DNA of 64,000 nucleotides from Desulfosporosinus acididurans (GCF_001029285.1 NZ_LDZY01000013.1:1-64000); one strand, 5' to 3'; shown: positions 44,258 through 53,317, counted from the stretch's first letter. A program made the numbers and translations. The notes: generated by a model from the sequence alone, not told the origin.

Positions 44258-44339
44258 TTATCCAATCGTAAGACTCCCACTTTAAGCGGGAGTGGTTCCC
44301 ATACCTTGCTTGTTTAGCTTTAGCGTGAACGAGTTCACT
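44258..44339 (+). repeat. IS200/IS605-like short element, copy E (compact)
   Basis: Left end TTATCCAATCGTAAGACT, hairpin CCCACTTTAAGCGGGAGTGG, right-end hairpin around TTTAGCTTTAGCGTGAAC, final GAGTTCACT. 82 bp, the clearest minimal copy. Confidence 0.8.
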
Positions 44340-44425
44340 TACCTTGTTGATTGACTATTTTGTTGAACTTGATTCAAAGCTTTTGAGAACACCATTAAGA
44401 TAATGTACATACTGATCCTTTACGC

Positions 44426-44463
44426 AAAGAAACCCCCATCACGAATGATGAGGGTTTCTTTGG
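44426..44463 (+). terminator. Intrinsic terminator
   Basis: AAAGAAACCCCCATCA / TGATGAGGGTTTCTTT (one mismatch), with a CGAA tetraloop. Confidence 0.8.
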
Positions 44464-44585
44464 CAGTCTCATAAAAGACTAGTATAAAAACGGTGTCGCA
44501 TAATTATTTTGATATTTGAGCGCAAAAAGCAGAATACTATAAAATGATGTCGAAATATTAAAATTTAGGCTAGGAGGTAAAGTGA

Positions 44586-46511
44586 ATGGAAAAGAGAGGT
44601 TTGGATCATTCGGCTTACGGTGGAGTCAATGGAGAAGATTACATCCCATACATACCTGCCAGCGAAGCCATGCCTGAGATCACAGTAGTTTCGTTAGTCA
44701 TGGGGGTTTTATTTGCCGCACTATTTGCTGCCGCCAATACATATCTCGGACTTAAGGTAGGCATGACAATTGCCGCTGGGATTCCATCGGCGGTCCTGGC
44801 TACAGGAATACTTAAAGGACTTTTCAAACACAACAATGTCTTAGAAGCTAACATGATTCAATCCATTGCCGCTATGGGTGAAGCTTTGGCAGGCGGGATA
44901 ATTTTTACTTTACCGGCTATTATTATTTGGGGGTTAGAGTTAAAATTATCAACGATCATAGTCGCTACATTGCTCGGGGGATTGATAGGTATTTTCTTCG
45001 TCGTTCCCTTGCGTAAATATCTGACGGTTGAAGAACACGGGAAACTTATTTTTCCTGAAAGTATGGCAGCTGCCGAAATCCTGGCTACCGGCAGTTCCGG
45101 CGGCACTGGATTTAAGACGGTACTTACAGGTTTGTTGTATGGCGGCGGTTATAAACTGTTATCCGGTGGTTTTGCACTCTGGATGGAGGAACCGGAATGG
45201 ACAATCAAACCCTTGCAGAGTACTGTCTTTGGTGTCGATACATTGGCATCGCTTGCCGGAGTCGGTTTTATCATCGGTATCGAAGCTGCTCTATACATGT
45301 TTGCTGGTGCACTGGTGGCCTGGTTCGGGTTAATCCCTTTAATTAAATACGTAGGTGCAGGGCTTACTACACCATTGTTCCCTTCCACGACCTTAATCTC
45401 GAAAATGAGTGCTTCAGCGATCTGGAGCAGTTATATCAGATATGTGGGGGCAGGAGCTGTGGCAGCAGGTGGATTTATCAGTTTAGGCAGATCATTGCCC
45501 ACGATTGGCCGCTCATTCAAATCAGCGATGGGGGGACTGGGTAAAGGAACTGTCAGTGATAAACGTACAGATATAGATGCGCCGATAATTTGGGTTATTG
45601 GGGCGGCAGTCTTTGTATTCCTTCTTGCTTGGTTATTGCCTATGATTTCTATCGGACCGATTGGGTCTCTTCTGGTTGTTATTTTTGCTTTCTTCTTTGC
45701 CGTGGTTTCTGCGCGGATGTGCGGAATCGTCGGTGCTTCCAATAATCCGGTTTCCGGAATGACCATCGCTTCCTTGCTTTTTATCACGGCTGTGTTAAAA
45801 GCTACAGGGTTAACTGGTCAGCAGGGGATGGTCGCTGCTATCCTGGCAGGTTCTATTGTCTGTATAGCCATTGCAGTATCCGGTGATGCGGCCCAAGCCC
45901 TAAAGACTACCCATATCATTGGGGGGACGCCGAAACGAGTGGAATTCAGCATGTATGCCGGTGTAGCATTCGCCTCTGTTTTTTCCGGTTTGGTTTTGCT
46001 CATGCTAAATCATACCTACGGGATTGGTTCCGATGCTGTTGCTGCACCTCAGGCGACCTTGATGTCCATGGTTGTTAAAGGTGTTATGACAGGTCAAATA
46101 CCCTGGATTCTTGTTATTATCGGTGTTACGTTCGGTGTGATGTGTGCCTTAATGAGATTGCCGGTTTTACCAGTGGCACTTGGTCTCTATTTGCCGATTC
46201 ATCTCAGTGCTGGTATCTTAGTAGGAGGTTTGATCAGAGTTTTTGTTGATCGGAAGTTCCGTAATAATAGTGATCAATTAAAGGAAAAGGTGGAAAAAGG
46301 AATCCTGCTGGCCTCCGGGCTTGTTGCCGGGGATGCGATTATGGGCATCGTGATTGCGGTATTTGCTACGTTGAGTATTAATATCGGCTTTGGAGCTAAT
46401 ATTTTACCGGGAATTACCGGAAGCCCCTATACGGCAATGCTTCTTTATATTCTGTTAGCTGTCTGGATGTACCGGGTTACTGTCAAGAAAGATACGAAAC
46501 AGAATGGGTGA
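44586..46511 (+). CDS. OPT-family oligopeptide transporter
   Basis: 641 residues, about 15 membrane helices. The N-terminus EDYIPYIPASEAMPEITVVS with LFAAANTYLGLKVGMTIAAG is typical of bacterial OPT proteins, as are NNPVSGMTIASLLFITAVLK and PVALGLYLPIHLSAGILVGG. It imports small peptides or metal-peptide complexes with protons. AGGAGG precedes the ATG. The PqqD-like gene overlaps its end and a PepV peptidase follows, so the unit takes up and cleaves peptides. Confidence 0.93.
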   Translation: MEKRGLDHSAYGGVNGEDYIPYIPASEAMPEITVVSLVMGVLFAALFAAANTYLGLKVGMTIAAGIPSAVLATGILKGLFKHNNVLEANMIQSIAAMGEALAGGIIFTLPAIIIWGLELKLSTIIVATLLGGLIGIFFVVPLRKYLTVEEHGKLIFPESMAAAEILATGSSGGTGFKTVLTGLLYGGGYKLLSGGFALWMEEPEWTIKPLQSTVFGVDTLASLAGVGFIIGIEAALYMFAGALVAWFGLIPLIKYVGAGLTTPLFPSTTLISKMSASAIWSSYIRYVGAGAVAAGGFISLGRSLPTIGRSFKSAMGGLGKGTVSDKRTDIDAPIIWVIGAAVFVFLLAWLLPMISIGPIGSLLVVIFAFFFAVVSARMCGIVGASNNPVSGMTIASLLFITAVLKATGLTGQQGMVAAILAGSIVCIAIAVSGDAAQALKTTHIIGGTPKRVEFSMYAGVAFASVFSGLVLLMLNHTYGIGSDAVAAPQATLMSMVVKGVMTGQIPWILVIIGVTFGVMCALMRLPVLPVALGLYLPIHLSAGILVGGLIRVFVDRKFRNNSDQLKEKVEKGILLASGLVAGDAIMGIVIAVFATLSINIGFGANILPGITGSPYTAMLLYILLAVWMYRVTVKKDTKQNG

Positions 46512-46521
46512 GACTATATCT

Positions 46522-46887
46522 ATGATTAAGAAGAAAAAAAGAGAAGATAATTATCTATGTTACATCCCATGGAAACAACACCAGGAATGGGAATCAAGAA
46601 ATGGAAAAGTGTTTCTCTTCTTTGAACATGATAAACTGATTGAGAAGTTTGCCCGCTGGTTAGTGAAAAAGCCGTATGTTAGTGATGTTGAATTGGATGA
46701 AATAGGCTCACGGGTTTGGTCCTATATTGATGGCAAGTGTACGGTGTTCGAGATCGGACAAAAACTGCAAAAACTCTTTGGGACTGAGTTTGATCCCAAG
46801 TATCAAAGACTAATTTCCTATTTGAACTATCTTAACAAAAAAGGCTGGATCTTCTTTAGAAGAGGTTCGCAGCTACAGGGGGATTAA
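46522..46887 (+). CDS. PqqD-like protein
   Basis: About 121 residues. ELDEIGSRVWSYIDGKCTVF and GQKLQKLFGTEFDPKYQRLI match PqqD-type peptide-recognition folds, which present precursor peptides to modifying enzymes. No radical SAM enzyme or precursor is nearby; instead it lies between an OPT importer and the PepV dipeptidase, and may bind peptides for them. The start at 46522 is preferred; ATG 46504 overlaps the OPT stop. Confidence 0.72.
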   Translation: MIKKKKREDNYLCYIPWKQHQEWESRNGKVFLFFEHDKLIEKFARWLVKKPYVSDVELDEIGSRVWSYIDGKCTVFEIGQKLQKLFGTEFDPKYQRLISYLNYLNKKGWIFFRRGSQLQGD

Positions 46888-46889
46888 AG

Positions 46890-48281
46890 ATGGAACTAAA
46901 CCAACAAATAGAACAAGATAAAAATGATCTGGTCCAATCTGTTCAGGAACTTGTTCGAATCAGAAGTATCCAAGGTGAGGCACAGGAAGGTAAGCCCTTC
47001 GGTGCTGACGTAGACGAAGCCCTTAATAAGGCGCTGGCAATGGCTGAGAAAATGGGATTCAGAACCGTCAATTTGGATGGCTATATCGGTTATGCCGAGT
47101 ACGGAGAAGGTGAAGATTATGTAGGTATCCTCGGGCATCTTGATGTGGTGCCTGAAGGCGATGGCTGGCTTTATCCTCCTTATGCCGCGGAGATTCATGA
47201 CGGGAAAATTTATGGTCGAGGAACTATGGATGATAAAGCGCCAATTATTGCTGCTCTTTATGGCCTTAAAGCTATCAAGGATCTCCAGCTTCCGCTGAAG
47301 CATAAGGTTCGAGTAATATTTGGCACGAATGAAGAAAGCGGTTGTCAGGAAATGGAGTATTATCTCGCCAGGGAAAAAGCACCGGTCTCCGGTTTTACCC
47401 CTGATGCTGAATATCCAATTATCTATGCCGAAAAAGGGATTACTTTTTTTGACTTGGTGAGAAAGCTGGAGGCAAACCACGAGGGTGACGTTGTAATCAA
47501 GACTATTAAAGGCGGACAACGAGCGAATATGGTGCCTGATTACTGTGAGGCACAGATTGTGACGAAGGATTCAGCAAAACTTATTAAAACCATTGAAGAA
47601 TTTGCAGGCAGTACTGGTTATGCTGTTTTTGCAGAACCACAAGATAGGGGAGTAGTTATTAAGTCGAAGGGTGTTTCAGCTCATGGCAGCCTGCCACATC
47701 TTGGTAAGAACGCCATCATGCAAATGATGCAATTGTTAGAGCAATTGCGACTTGGTGACAATGACACAACCAGATTTATTGCCTTCTTAAATAAGTATGT
47801 TGGGATGGAGACGGACGGAAAATCATTTGGGGTTGACCTTGAGGACAAGGAGTCCGGGAAGCTGTCTTTCAATGTTGGGATTATTTCTTTAGAGGATAAC
47901 GAAGTACGTTTGGGGTTGAATTTACGTTATCCGGTGACCTTTTGCTTAGAGGATATGATGGATTTAATCTATAAACGCCTTGAGGGGACAGGAATCCAGG
48001 TTGAACTTAATCTGCATCAACAGCCTTTGTATTTTTCAGTTGATCATCCCTTAATTAAATCTTTGCAAAAAGTTTATACGGAACAGACCGGCATGGAGGC
48101 CACGTTATTAGCCATTGGCGGCGGTACTTATGCTAAAGAAATGCCTAATATTGTCGCCTTTGGGCCAATAATGCCTGGTGAGGAGGATCTCGACCATCAA
48201 GCTAATGAATATATTAAGATAGAACATTTAGTGCTTAATGCCAAGATCTACGCTCACGCAATTTATGAGTTAGCTAAGTAA
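46890..48281 (+). CDS. pepV: M20 dipeptidase PepV
   Basis: Zinc dipeptidase. FGADVDEALNKALAMAEKMG, then the metal ligands in LGHLDVVPEGDGW and GRGTMDDKAP, and the catalytic/metal Glu pair in FGTNEESGCQEMEYYL. HGSLPHLGKNAIMQMMQLLE is in the lid domain. 463 residues, usual PepV length. It starts 2 bases after the PqqD-like stop, so the three genes form an operon for peptide use. Confidence 0.93.
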   Translation: MELNQQIEQDKNDLVQSVQELVRIRSIQGEAQEGKPFGADVDEALNKALAMAEKMGFRTVNLDGYIGYAEYGEGEDYVGILGHLDVVPEGDGWLYPPYAAEIHDGKIYGRGTMDDKAPIIAALYGLKAIKDLQLPLKHKVRVIFGTNEESGCQEMEYYLAREKAPVSGFTPDAEYPIIYAEKGITFFDLVRKLEANHEGDVVIKTIKGGQRANMVPDYCEAQIVTKDSAKLIKTIEEFAGSTGYAVFAEPQDRGVVIKSKGVSAHGSLPHLGKNAIMQMMQLLEQLRLGDNDTTRFIAFLNKYVGMETDGKSFGVDLEDKESGKLSFNVGIISLEDNEVRLGLNLRYPVTFCLEDMMDLIYKRLEGTGIQVELNLHQQPLYFSVDHPLIKSLQKVYTEQTGMEATLLAIGGGTYAKEMPNIVAFGPIMPGEEDLDHQANEYIKIEHLVLNAKIYAHAIYELAK

Positions 48282-48320
48282 CGAAAGCTATAAAGTAAGA
48301 ACTATATTTACAAAACAAAT

Positions 48321-48361
48321 AAATCCCGGTTTAACTTAAGGAAAAGTTGACCGGGATTTGC
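48321..48361 (+). terminator. Terminator of the peptide-use operon
   Basis: AAATCCCGGTTTAACTT / AAGTTGACCGGGATTT stem (one mismatch) with a short loop. Confidence 0.75.
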
Positions 48362-48427
48362 TATGCTTATTTACCCGAATTTCTAAAATTGCGAGGGAAT
48401 TTATTTTAAAGCTCATAGGGAATGTTC

Positions 48428-48475
48428 TTGACCGAATCGGTTTAGAGAGGTATACTTGCGTCAACCGATTCGGTC
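48428..48475 (+). promoter_or_regulatory. TetR-type operator pair over the promoter of the tetR gene
   Basis: TTGACC (48428-48433) and TATACT (48451-48456) are 17 bp apart. Two palindromes, GACCGAATCGGTT (48430-48442) and AACCGATTCGGTC (48463-48475), are also inverted repeats of each other. One covers the -35, the other the start of the transcript. This fits self-repression by the following TetR protein. Confidence 0.8.
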
Positions 48476-48497
48476 GAAAAACTTCGGAGGTGAGATT

Positions 48498-49121
48498 TTG
48501 GAGAAATTTTTAAGTTTATCTCAAGAGAAACGAAATGTCATCATTGATGCAGCTCTTAGAATGTTTGGCGCTAATGGCTATAAAAAAGCCTCTGTTAGTG
48601 ATATTGCTGCTGCAGCTGGTATTTCCAAGGCTATGGTATTTCATTACTTTGGCACCAAAAAAGCTTTATATCTCTATCTGATCAATTTGTGCGGCTCTAT
48701 CATGATGAATGAAGTTAATGAAAAGTTTGATAACAGCATTACTGATTTTTTTGACAGAATTAAAATGTCATCACAAATTGAAGTTTCCGTTATGAAAAAG
48801 CACGCTGCGATACCCTCTTTTTTAGCGAGTATGTACTTTGAAAATGATGAAGAAGTAAAAGACGATATAAAAGCTATTTTAGATGGCGGAGACGATTTCA
48901 GAAATAAAATAGCCTTTGCAGGTGTGGATACTTCTAAGTTTAAAGACGAGATTGATCTTAAACTTGTAATGAAAATGCTTTCCTGGATAGCTGATGGGTA
49001 TACAAAACAACTATCCAATCAATCAGAGTTTGATTTTGATACTATGTTGAATGAATTAAATGAATGCTTAGATATGCTTAAAAACAACTTCTATAAAGAG
49101 GAATTCGTGCGAATTGAGTAA
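48498..49121 (+). CDS. TetR-family transcriptional regulator
   Basis: 207 residues. N-terminal HTH: RNVIIDAALRMFGANGYKKA, then SVSDIAAAAGISKAMVFHYF, the standard TetR pattern. The ligand-binding part is helical and variable. TTG 48498 follows GGAGGTGAG; the frame upstream to 48456 would run through the operator. The rifampicin phosphotransferase homologue begins 68 bases later, so it may be the regulated gene. Confidence 0.92.
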   Translation: MEKFLSLSQEKRNVIIDAALRMFGANGYKKASVSDIAAAAGISKAMVFHYFGTKKALYLYLINLCGSIMMNEVNEKFDNSITDFFDRIKMSSQIEVSVMKKHAAIPSFLASMYFENDEEVKDDIKAILDGGDDFRNKIAFAGVDTSKFKDEIDLKLVMKMLSWIADGYTKQLSNQSEFDFDTMLNELNECLDMLKNNFYKEEFVRIE

Positions 49122-49189
49122 GTTAAAATTGTCTGGTGGTCAGTTTTCGGATAGTTATTTCTAAAAGTAGTAAATGGGAGGGAATAGCT

Positions 49190-51886
49190 ATGAATTCATG
49201 TTTATTAGGCTTTGAGGATATTGATAAAACACAGATTGCGATAGTTGGAGGCAAAGGGGCAAATCTGGGAGAACTGTCTAGAATTGAAGGAGTTCGGGTT
49301 CCAGAGGGTTTTTGTCTTACAACGGAAGCCTATAGAAGAATCGTGGAGGATAATACGGAGTTTATCAGCCTGGTTGAAGAATTATCTCTTCTTAAAGCGG
49401 AGGATTGGGGAAAGGTAAGCGAAATCAGTGGGAAAATCCGCAATTTAATCGAAGGAATAATAATTCCCCAGGATATAGACGAAGAGATTATGGATTACCT
49501 TAAAAGGTTGGGGGAAAAGAATGCTTATGCCGTTCGGTCAAGTGCGACTGCCGAAGATTTACCGCTGGCTTCTTTTGCGGGACAGCAGGATACCTATTTA
49601 AATATCATAGGAAAAGATGCTATTCTTCGCCACGTCAGTAAGTGCTGGGCCTCACTTTTTACGGACAGAGCGGTGATTTACCGCCTGCAAAACCACTTTG
49701 ACCATTGCAAGGTCTATCTTTCTGTCGTTATTCAAAAGATGGTTTTTCCACAGGCTTCAGGGGTCATGTTTACGGCAGATCCTGTAACCGCTAATCGAAA
49801 AATCACCTCCATTGACGCCAGTTTCGGTCTAGGTGAAGCACTAGTGTCAGGACTTGTGAATGCTGATATTTATAAAGTCAAAGAAGGCGTGATTATTGAT
49901 AAGAAGATTTCAAGCAAGAAATTAGCCATCTATGGGTTAAAACAGGGGGGAACTGAAAAGAAAGAAATTGATATTGCCCGACAGAATACGCCAACCCTGA
50001 CAGAAGGGCAGATATTACAGCTGGAACAAATGGGCAGGAAAATCGAAAAGCATTTTGGCCGTCCGCAGGATATCGAGTGGTGCATTAGTTGGGGGCATTC
50101 CTCAGACCCAGGAGCCAATCCCTCGAATGAGGTGTGCCCCCTTTCCTCTGAAGATAAGATCTATATTGTCCAAAGCCGCCCGATAACAACATTGTATCCT
50201 GTACCGGAAGTAAATACTGATAAGAACCATGTCTTCTTTTCTTTCGGTCACCGACAGATGATGACTGAGGCCATGTCTCCCTTAAGCATAACGTTCTTTC
50301 AGGTATTATTTAAACAGATGACTGGCTCACCAATGTATGAAGCCGGCGGAAGAATATATGTCGATGTCTCTAACGAAATGAGATCACCGCTTATGAGAAA
50401 GTCTTTTGTTAAAGGGCTATCGGCCATCGATGTGCTTATGCAAAAAGCCTTTTACAATTTAATTAAACGAGAAGATTTCATGAAACATCTTGCTAAAAGT
50501 AAGAAGCCAATGGTTGGAGGCAAAGTGATTGCTAGCTGGCTTCTTAAGACGATAGAATGCTATAGAAAAAATGATCCTGCTATAGTTGAAGGTTTTATGG
50601 TCCGTAATAGGGCAGCCTTAATGGACTTGGAACGGCAGGCTCAGATGATTTCCGGAAAGGAACTTTTTGATTTCGTTGATCAGAGCATGGTTCAATTAAA
50701 GGATATAATCTTTGACACTTATGGAGTTGTTTTTGCCGGAGCCTATGCAACGAACTGGCTAAATAAGCATATGGAGAAATGGTTAGGAGAAAAGAATGCC
50801 GCAGATACTCTTGCCCAATCTGTAGCCAATAATGTTACCTCAGAAATGGGACTTGAACTTTTGGATGTCTCCGATGTCGTTAGAAAGTACCCGGAGGTCA
50901 TGAGCTATTTGGAAAACCCGAGTGATGAAACCTTATTAGAGGATCTAGCGAATTTAGAGGGAGGGCCTGAGGTTTGTGAGGCCATAAGAGGGTATCTGGA
51001 AAAATATGGCATGCGCTGCTCTGCGGAAATAGATATTAGCAGAACTCGCTGGAATGAGAAACCTTCTATATTGGCTTCTCTGATCCTTGGCAATATTAAA
51101 GTTTATCCGCCGAATGAGCATATTGCCAAATTCGAGCAAGGCTTGAAGGAAGCTAAGCAGAAAGAGCAGGATCTTATTGGCAGGCTTCAGCAGCTGCCAG
51201 GTGGCAGCTGGAAAGCTAAAAGGACCAAGAAAGCAATCAGCGTTCTTCGCAATTATGCCGGATATCGTGAGTTCAATAAATATGTCCTAGTTTGGTATGA
51301 ATGGATTGTGAAGCAAGTTCTTATGAAAGAGGCGGAAGCTTTAGTTCGGCGGGGGCGTCTGGAAGAAATTGAGGATATATATTATCTTAGATTTGAGGAA
51401 CTGAAACAAGTCATAGAAACGAACGAAATCGATTATCAAATGATCAAGAATAGAAAAGAAGACTATGAGATTTACAAGAAGCTTACCCCTCCACGTGTCA
51501 TTACCTCTGACGGAGAAGTTATTTCCGGTGAATATGATACAAGTAATATCCCAGAAGGTGCTTTGGCTGGGGTGCCTGTTTCAGCGGGAATTATTGAGGG
51601 AAGGGCAAGAGTAATACTCAGAATAGAGGATGCCCAAATCGAGGAAGGGGATATTCTAGTTACTACTTTCACCGATCCCAGCTGGACGCCGGTATTTGTA
51701 TCAATCAAAGGATTGGTTACGGAGGTTGGAGGGATGATGACTCATGGAGCAGTCGTTGCCAGGGAGTATGGTCTTCCGGCAGTGGTAAGTGTCGAAAATG
51801 CAACTACGCTGATAAAGGACGGACAGAAGATCCGAGTAAATGGTAGTGAAGGATATGTGGAAATACTTTCGGAGAAAGAACACTAG
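49190..51886 (+). CDS. rph: Rifampicin phosphotransferase homologue (PEP synthase family)
   Basis: 898 residues. N-terminal ATP-grasp (QIAIVGGKGANLGELSRIEG, then AVRSSATAEDLPLASFAGQQ and VMFTADPVT); the domain ends VQSRPITTLYPVPE. The middle (NHVFFSFGHRQMMTEAMSPL, AGGRIYVDVSNEM) matches the antibiotic-binding domain of Rph. The C-terminal swivelling His domain has GGMMTHGAVVAREYGLPAVV near residue 850. Known Rph enzymes inactivate rifamycins by phosphate transfer from ATP. Whether this one accepts rifampicin is untested. ATG 49190 follows GGGAGG. Confidence 0.85.
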   Translation: MNSCLLGFEDIDKTQIAIVGGKGANLGELSRIEGVRVPEGFCLTTEAYRRIVEDNTEFISLVEELSLLKAEDWGKVSEISGKIRNLIEGIIIPQDIDEEIMDYLKRLGEKNAYAVRSSATAEDLPLASFAGQQDTYLNIIGKDAILRHVSKCWASLFTDRAVIYRLQNHFDHCKVYLSVVIQKMVFPQASGVMFTADPVTANRKITSIDASFGLGEALVSGLVNADIYKVKEGVIIDKKISSKKLAIYGLKQGGTEKKEIDIARQNTPTLTEGQILQLEQMGRKIEKHFGRPQDIEWCISWGHSSDPGANPSNEVCPLSSEDKIYIVQSRPITTLYPVPEVNTDKNHVFFSFGHRQMMTEAMSPLSITFFQVLFKQMTGSPMYEAGGRIYVDVSNEMRSPLMRKSFVKGLSAIDVLMQKAFYNLIKREDFMKHLAKSKKPMVGGKVIASWLLKTIECYRKNDPAIVEGFMVRNRAALMDLERQAQMISGKELFDFVDQSMVQLKDIIFDTYGVVFAGAYATNWLNKHMEKWLGEKNAADTLAQSVANNVTSEMGLELLDVSDVVRKYPEVMSYLENPSDETLLEDLANLEGGPEVCEAIRGYLEKYGMRCSAEIDISRTRWNEKPSILASLILGNIKVYPPNEHIAKFEQGLKEAKQKEQDLIGRLQQLPGGSWKAKRTKKAISVLRNYAGYREFNKYVLVWYEWIVKQVLMKEAEALVRRGRLEEIEDIYYLRFEELKQVIETNEIDYQMIKNRKEDYEIYKKLTPPRVITSDGEVISGEYDTSNIPEGALAGVPVSAGIIEGRARVILRIEDAQIEEGDILVTTFTDPSWTPVFVSIKGLVTEVGGMMTHGAVVAREYGLPAVVSVENATTLIKDGQKIRVNGSEGYVEILSEKEH

Positions 51887-51949
51887 AGTGGTATTCCTTG
51901 CAATTTTAGAGAGCTATAGCAGAGGGAAATAATTTCTTGGCAAATGGCC

Positions 51950-51996
51950 AAAGGCGTTCTCGCTTCAGTTTAGTGGAGTGAGAACGCCTTTATTTA
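51950..51996 (+). terminator. Intrinsic terminator after rph
   Basis: AAGGCGTTCTC / GAGAACGCCTT stem with a T-rich tail. Confidence 0.8.
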
Positions 51997-52066
51997 ATGG
52001 CAGAGCTCATTGAGCCATTGCGCCATTTGTATACTATAAGGAAAAATGACTTGCAATTAAAGCGAA

Positions 52067-52477
52067 TTAATCTTTTTGTTCTATTTCGGTAACACATTCG
52101 CATTTAATCTTTTCAACGAGGGATTGCAGGGCGTCAACGACATGTGGTCTGATGTCACCGCCAATCAGCACATACATTATGTCGTCGCCAAGTTCTAGCT
52201 GCCCTTCGTTAAGCCAAACCCTGACATGGAAGATGCCGTCCATCTTATAGGTTTCGGAAATCGCTGCATCAACCTTTGCTGCATCATAACTAAAGATCAT
52301 TCCCGTCACCACTGAACCATCGTCAATTCCATGGCGTACCTTGGCTTTGGGAGTTTGGCGCACAACCCCATTATGAACTAAAAACATTCCTTCCTGTGAA
52401 GACGCTCGATCAGCTTTTGCCTCTTTTAGCCATTCATCAATTGATGGCGAGAGCTTTTTAATTTTTCCTTTAATCAT
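52067..52477 (-). CDS. MoaE-like protein
   Basis: 136 residues. The pattern EGMFLVHNGVVRQTPKAKVR, then MIFSYDAAKVDAAISETYKM, HVRVWLNEGQLELGDDIMYV and GGDIRPHVVDALQSLVEKIK follows the MoaE fold (large subunit of molybdopterin synthase). The usual WKKE-type stretch with catalytic Lys is absent; the sequence there is KIKCECVTEIE. It may be a MoaE paralogue with another role. No other moa genes are adjacent. Confidence 0.6.
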   Translation of the reverse strand: MIKGKIKKLSPSIDEWLKEAKADRASSQEGMFLVHNGVVRQTPKAKVRHGIDDGSVVTGMIFSYDAAKVDAAISETYKMDGIFHVRVWLNEGQLELGDDIMYVLIGGDIRPHVVDALQSLVEKIKCECVTEIEQKD

Positions 52478-52638
52478 AATTTAAAAACCTCTAATTTTTC
52501 AGAAGATTAATACCAATACATGCTATCAAAAATAGAGCAAAGTTTCAATCTATAGGATTCAAAACTTTCAGATCTAATGTCAAAGTCATACCTTTTTGCG
52601 TAATGTAATTTTAGTAAAATGATTAGGGAGGCACTATA

Positions 52639-53199
52639 ATGATTAAACCGACAATGCTTGCCCCCGATTTCTCAGCCGATGCCTATTTCCTAGGTAACAG
52701 AACTACAGTTACATTAAGCAGTTATAGAAACGATTGGGTTGTTTTGTTCTTTTATGCCAGCGATTTTACCTTTGTTTGACCAACAGAGTTGGGAGCCGTG
52801 GCTGCCCATCACCACTTCTTTGAGCAATTAGGAGTTAAGGTGCTCGCAATTAGTACTGATAGTGTATTTTCTCATAAAGTATTTGCTGAAGTTTCTCCAT
52901 CTGCCAGAACTATACAGTATCCATTACTCTCCGATAGAACCCACCGCATCTCTCTTGAGTATGGAGTTCTGAGAGAAGAATTAGGATTTACATTTAGAGC
53001 AACATTTATTATAGCTCCTGGTGGGGAAGTTAAATATTCCTGTCTGTATCCCCCTGAAGTTGGGCGTAATGTTTTAGAAATAATCCGAGTAATTCAGGGA
53101 CTTCAGTATGAAGAAGCAACTGGATTAGGTGTTCAGGCCGGCTGGCGTCCAGGACAACAAGGGCTTCGAAAGGATTTTAATTTGGTGGGTAAAATATAA
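52639..53199 (+). CDS. Selenocysteine-containing peroxiredoxin (in-frame UGA)
   Basis: AhpC/TSA-family peroxiredoxin. From ATG 52639 (after GGGAGG) the frame reads MIKPTMLAPDFSADAYFLGN, then FYASDFTFV, a TGA at 52777-52779, then PTELGAVAAHHHFFEQLG. The TGA falls exactly where the peroxidatic Cys of the FVCPTE motif is expected, so it should encode Sec. A candidate SECIS hairpin follows. The frame continues to TAA at 53197 with normal family features. The C-terminal resolving Cys is missing (GVQAGWRPGQQ), so it is probably a 1-Sec type. 186 residues. Confidence 0.88.
52790..52808 (+). promoter_or_regulatory. Candidate bacterial SECIS element
   Basis: Just behind the UGA, TGGG-AGC / GCT-(G)-CCCA forms a stem with loop CGTG. 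The loop begins 18 bases after the UGA and has G in its first two positions, as expected of bacterial SECIS hairpins. Confidence 0.6.
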
Positions 53200-53251
53200 C
53201 ATTATCCATCCAGCAGCTTTAAACTGGCCTTGTTTTACTTTTCAAATGCTT

Positions 53252-53317
53252 AAAAAACAAAGGAGAGCAATATCATTCTACTTTAAGAAAGTAGTTTGCA
53301 AAGCTCCCTTTGTTTTT
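53252..53317. terminator. Branched bidirectional terminator
   Basis: Outer arms AAAAACAAAGGAGAGC / GCTCCCTTTGTTTTT, with a second inner hairpin CTACTTT-AAG-AAAGTAG. It serves the peroxiredoxin and the convergent yjfB gene. Confidence 0.7.
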
